From: a virus
DNA: 33,920 bases
Direction: 5' to 3' (one strand)
Virus record (IMG/VR): IMGVR_UViG_3300026097_001382
Location: 1 to 33,920 of that record
The notes below the pieces were generated by a model that made no database searches, was not told the origin of the DNA, and worked only from the letters and a program-made list of their open reading frames with translations. The number at the start of each line of letters is the position of its first letter. The stretch's first letter is position 1. A program made the translations under genes and the position numbers. Shown here in pieces: positions 33,501 to 33,920 of this stretch.

Positions 33501-33920
33501 TCAGTTACTGCAACAGTAGTTGATACGGAAGGAACAACAAGAACTATAACTGATACAATTTCTCTTTCAAAAGTTAAAAATTCAGCTCCTGTTGTTATTT
33601 CTTCTGTAAACCCACAAACACAAACAGTAGATTCGGATTCATCATTTAGTAGTGTTGGTACTCCGCAAAATGTAACTCTTATAGTAAATGAAGGAGGTTC
33701 AAACTACACTTACGGAACGAGTGGTAATAATACATTTCAAATAACAAATATAACAGGTGGTTCTCATATTGGTAATGGTGTAGTTACACCAACTACTCCA
33801 ACTAATGAAACAGGTACTAGTGGTACTATAACTTTTTCGTATATAAATTCGGAAGGAACTTCGTTTACAAATAAAACAATAAATTTTAGTGTTGGTGTTG
33901 CCGTACAAGGTGCAGATGGT
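30531..33920 (+). CDS. Large tail-fibre or adhesin protein, partial (runs off the window)
   Basis: The frame is open for 1130 codons from the ATG at 30531 to the window end, with no stop, so the C-terminus is missing. The start has a late promoter-like box and a TAGGAG site. The N-terminal part (about 1-170, MAIIKKFSSYQNLTN...GKITILGEAKQFIDI) probably attaches to the particle. The body is beta-rich and Ser/Thr/Asn-rich. From about residue 680 there are tandem Ig-like units, each ending in a similar strand: EITLSKVINF, KKVSYTKSKI, DTISLSKVKN and then INFSVGVAVQGADG. The last reads like the entry to a Gly-rich collagen-like or tip region. The likely role is host recognition. No enzyme domain is seen in the visible part. 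Confidence 0.85.
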   Translation, partial: MAIIKKFSSYQNLTNVQTAYVDTNPNSDYFRITEFNETFTGGKNGFLIEGSPLLKESTEVKIEILDVEGNPIYYEPGDGIPEYYEGISKLVSVHVYDDTPIGLGKITILGEAKQFIDINGNTQNVPESEKGFYNVKWERTFQINKNLNNESIVRFYKKPQIQITELVKPIFSKTIPQVTDTVEVTGEPQIPSFDTDLSTWRAGTTYKLIRTTSSWDRDVDENTITVDVNGTTFSSNIIEVLNDREVLVDIPYTENNLVKSFVSQSSSVTYSDFQNEIVGESTLTGSFAKIDMSQLKTFVGDVARVKVFRKSRQSAGDFQFVQESKLESTELLRDITTQQNTELSYGRFDETNFDTYWETSSISHPTSINSSVLSQAVKVDYDSNVGGVQKLVTKNSFSISQDVEYTLSFRTLLSGSIDSEKYIDVYFSGSYTNSFGNPATYTQSFMKIDGDDIYTTRQNVSQNILGERDIDAKLVFEFKGDDWYISNVSLRNAQETSFSPDEFTLIQDIPRKLASETFDFRFEFYDINNNYIPVDVLSSATFDGGNDFPTSGKLLTFESDRNAFRFESGSVANPYNQTIQFKVTSQNLTGSILFTSQAFDIDGNLLDPNDYTQYPGNLTNITPAGALLTLSNFTGSRVDGLQTPYVGSIVYTSSLENLEEFETVYRLEDGDNAPQLIVTSNANQFIYEPTTLSPKPSGQSITVRAQRKNLASLITPLTINKSDSNGPDLNFVSTQNGIDTYTISALQFSSSFSQNNFDEITYSFTGSDVFGNQQSDEITLSKVINFDGVSVVLSNEATSFRSDSTGTVTSDEFDEGDGTVDVRIGSNVISHSEGLGTKNTFDIISVTPSTGLTANDETPTTNSYGISAMSVDKGNLTLLIRYKAGDNSTTVDFSKKVSYTKSKIAAPVLSIETTNKDQTVSALSTGEQVDSFSNSVVNVKEQYEGSSSTRTITSLTATSSGISSIVTNPTTGTITLNGRTLANGTNSTTISVTATVVDTEGTTRTITDTISLSKVKNSAPVVISSVNPQTQTVDSDSSFSSVGTPQNVTLIVNEGGSNYTYGTSGNNTFQITNITGGSHIGNGVVTPTTPTNETGTSGTITFSYINSEGTSFTNKTINFSVGVAVQGADG

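Overview
This window looks like part of the genome of a large, T4-like contractile-tailed phage (myovirus) that infects a Bacteroidota host, probably a marine flavobacterium. T4-type proteins place the phage: a gp55-like late sigma factor, gp5-like, gp25-like and gp6-like baseplate proteins, a gp61-like primase, and a gp47/gp46-like (Mre11/Rad50) recombination nuclease. Three signals point to the host. First, three promoters read TTTG-N20-TAnnTTTG, the Bacteroidota -33/-7 type. Second, virion proteins carry four 21-residue GCTD...NYN...DDG[ST]C repeats, typical of secreted Bacteroidota proteins. Third, a small secreted protein has a signal peptide ending in FSQ. The DNA is strongly AT-rich and almost fully coding. 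I saw no tRNA, rRNA, CRISPR array or insertion sequence, and no gene-free stretch longer than 300 bases.

Layout. (1) 1-5521: small plus-strand genes, namely a partial ORF, a PspC-domain protein, peptide deformylase, several unknowns, a secreted lysozyme-like protein, a membrane/coiled-coil protein, the gp55-like sigma factor, a NodU/TobZ-type carbamoyltransferase and a secreted protein, closed by a terminator. (2) 5599-23737: the virion block, with baseplate spike (gp5-like), gp25-like and gp6-like wedge proteins, a beta-sandwich (DNRLRE-like) protein, a coiled-coil protein with a tail-associated C-terminal domain, two large proteins with GCTD repeats (one of 1720 residues with PEGA-like and LamG-like regions), and several other structural proteins. 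(3) 23749-29589: sulfotransferase, GIY-YIG nuclease, SGNH-hydrolase-like protein, primase, and a single-chain Mre11-Rad50 fusion. (4) 29579-30447: the only minus-strand genes, an SGNH-like protein and a 54-residue ribbon-helix-helix protein, translationally coupled. (5) 30531 to the window end: an open tail-fibre/adhesin gene of at least 1130 residues with Ig-like repeats.

The main new observation is regulatory. Eight intergenic sites carry TATATTTAT (one with a single mismatch), each 17-30 nt before a start codon. Seven precede plus-strand virion-type genes and one precedes the minus-strand pair, on the correct strand. I propose this is the gp55-dependent late promoter. It would be a counterpart of T4's TATAAATA, but resembling the Bacteroidota -7 box TAnnTTTG rather than the E. 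coli -10 box. Two of these sites directly follow terminators with identical stems, at identical spacing, making a repeated stop/start cassette. Other notable points are the gp47-gp46 fusion, a duplicated gene tail plus promoter flanking an SGNH gene (a trace of cassette insertion), and a 13-bp inverted repeat bracketing the lysozyme-like gene's promoter.
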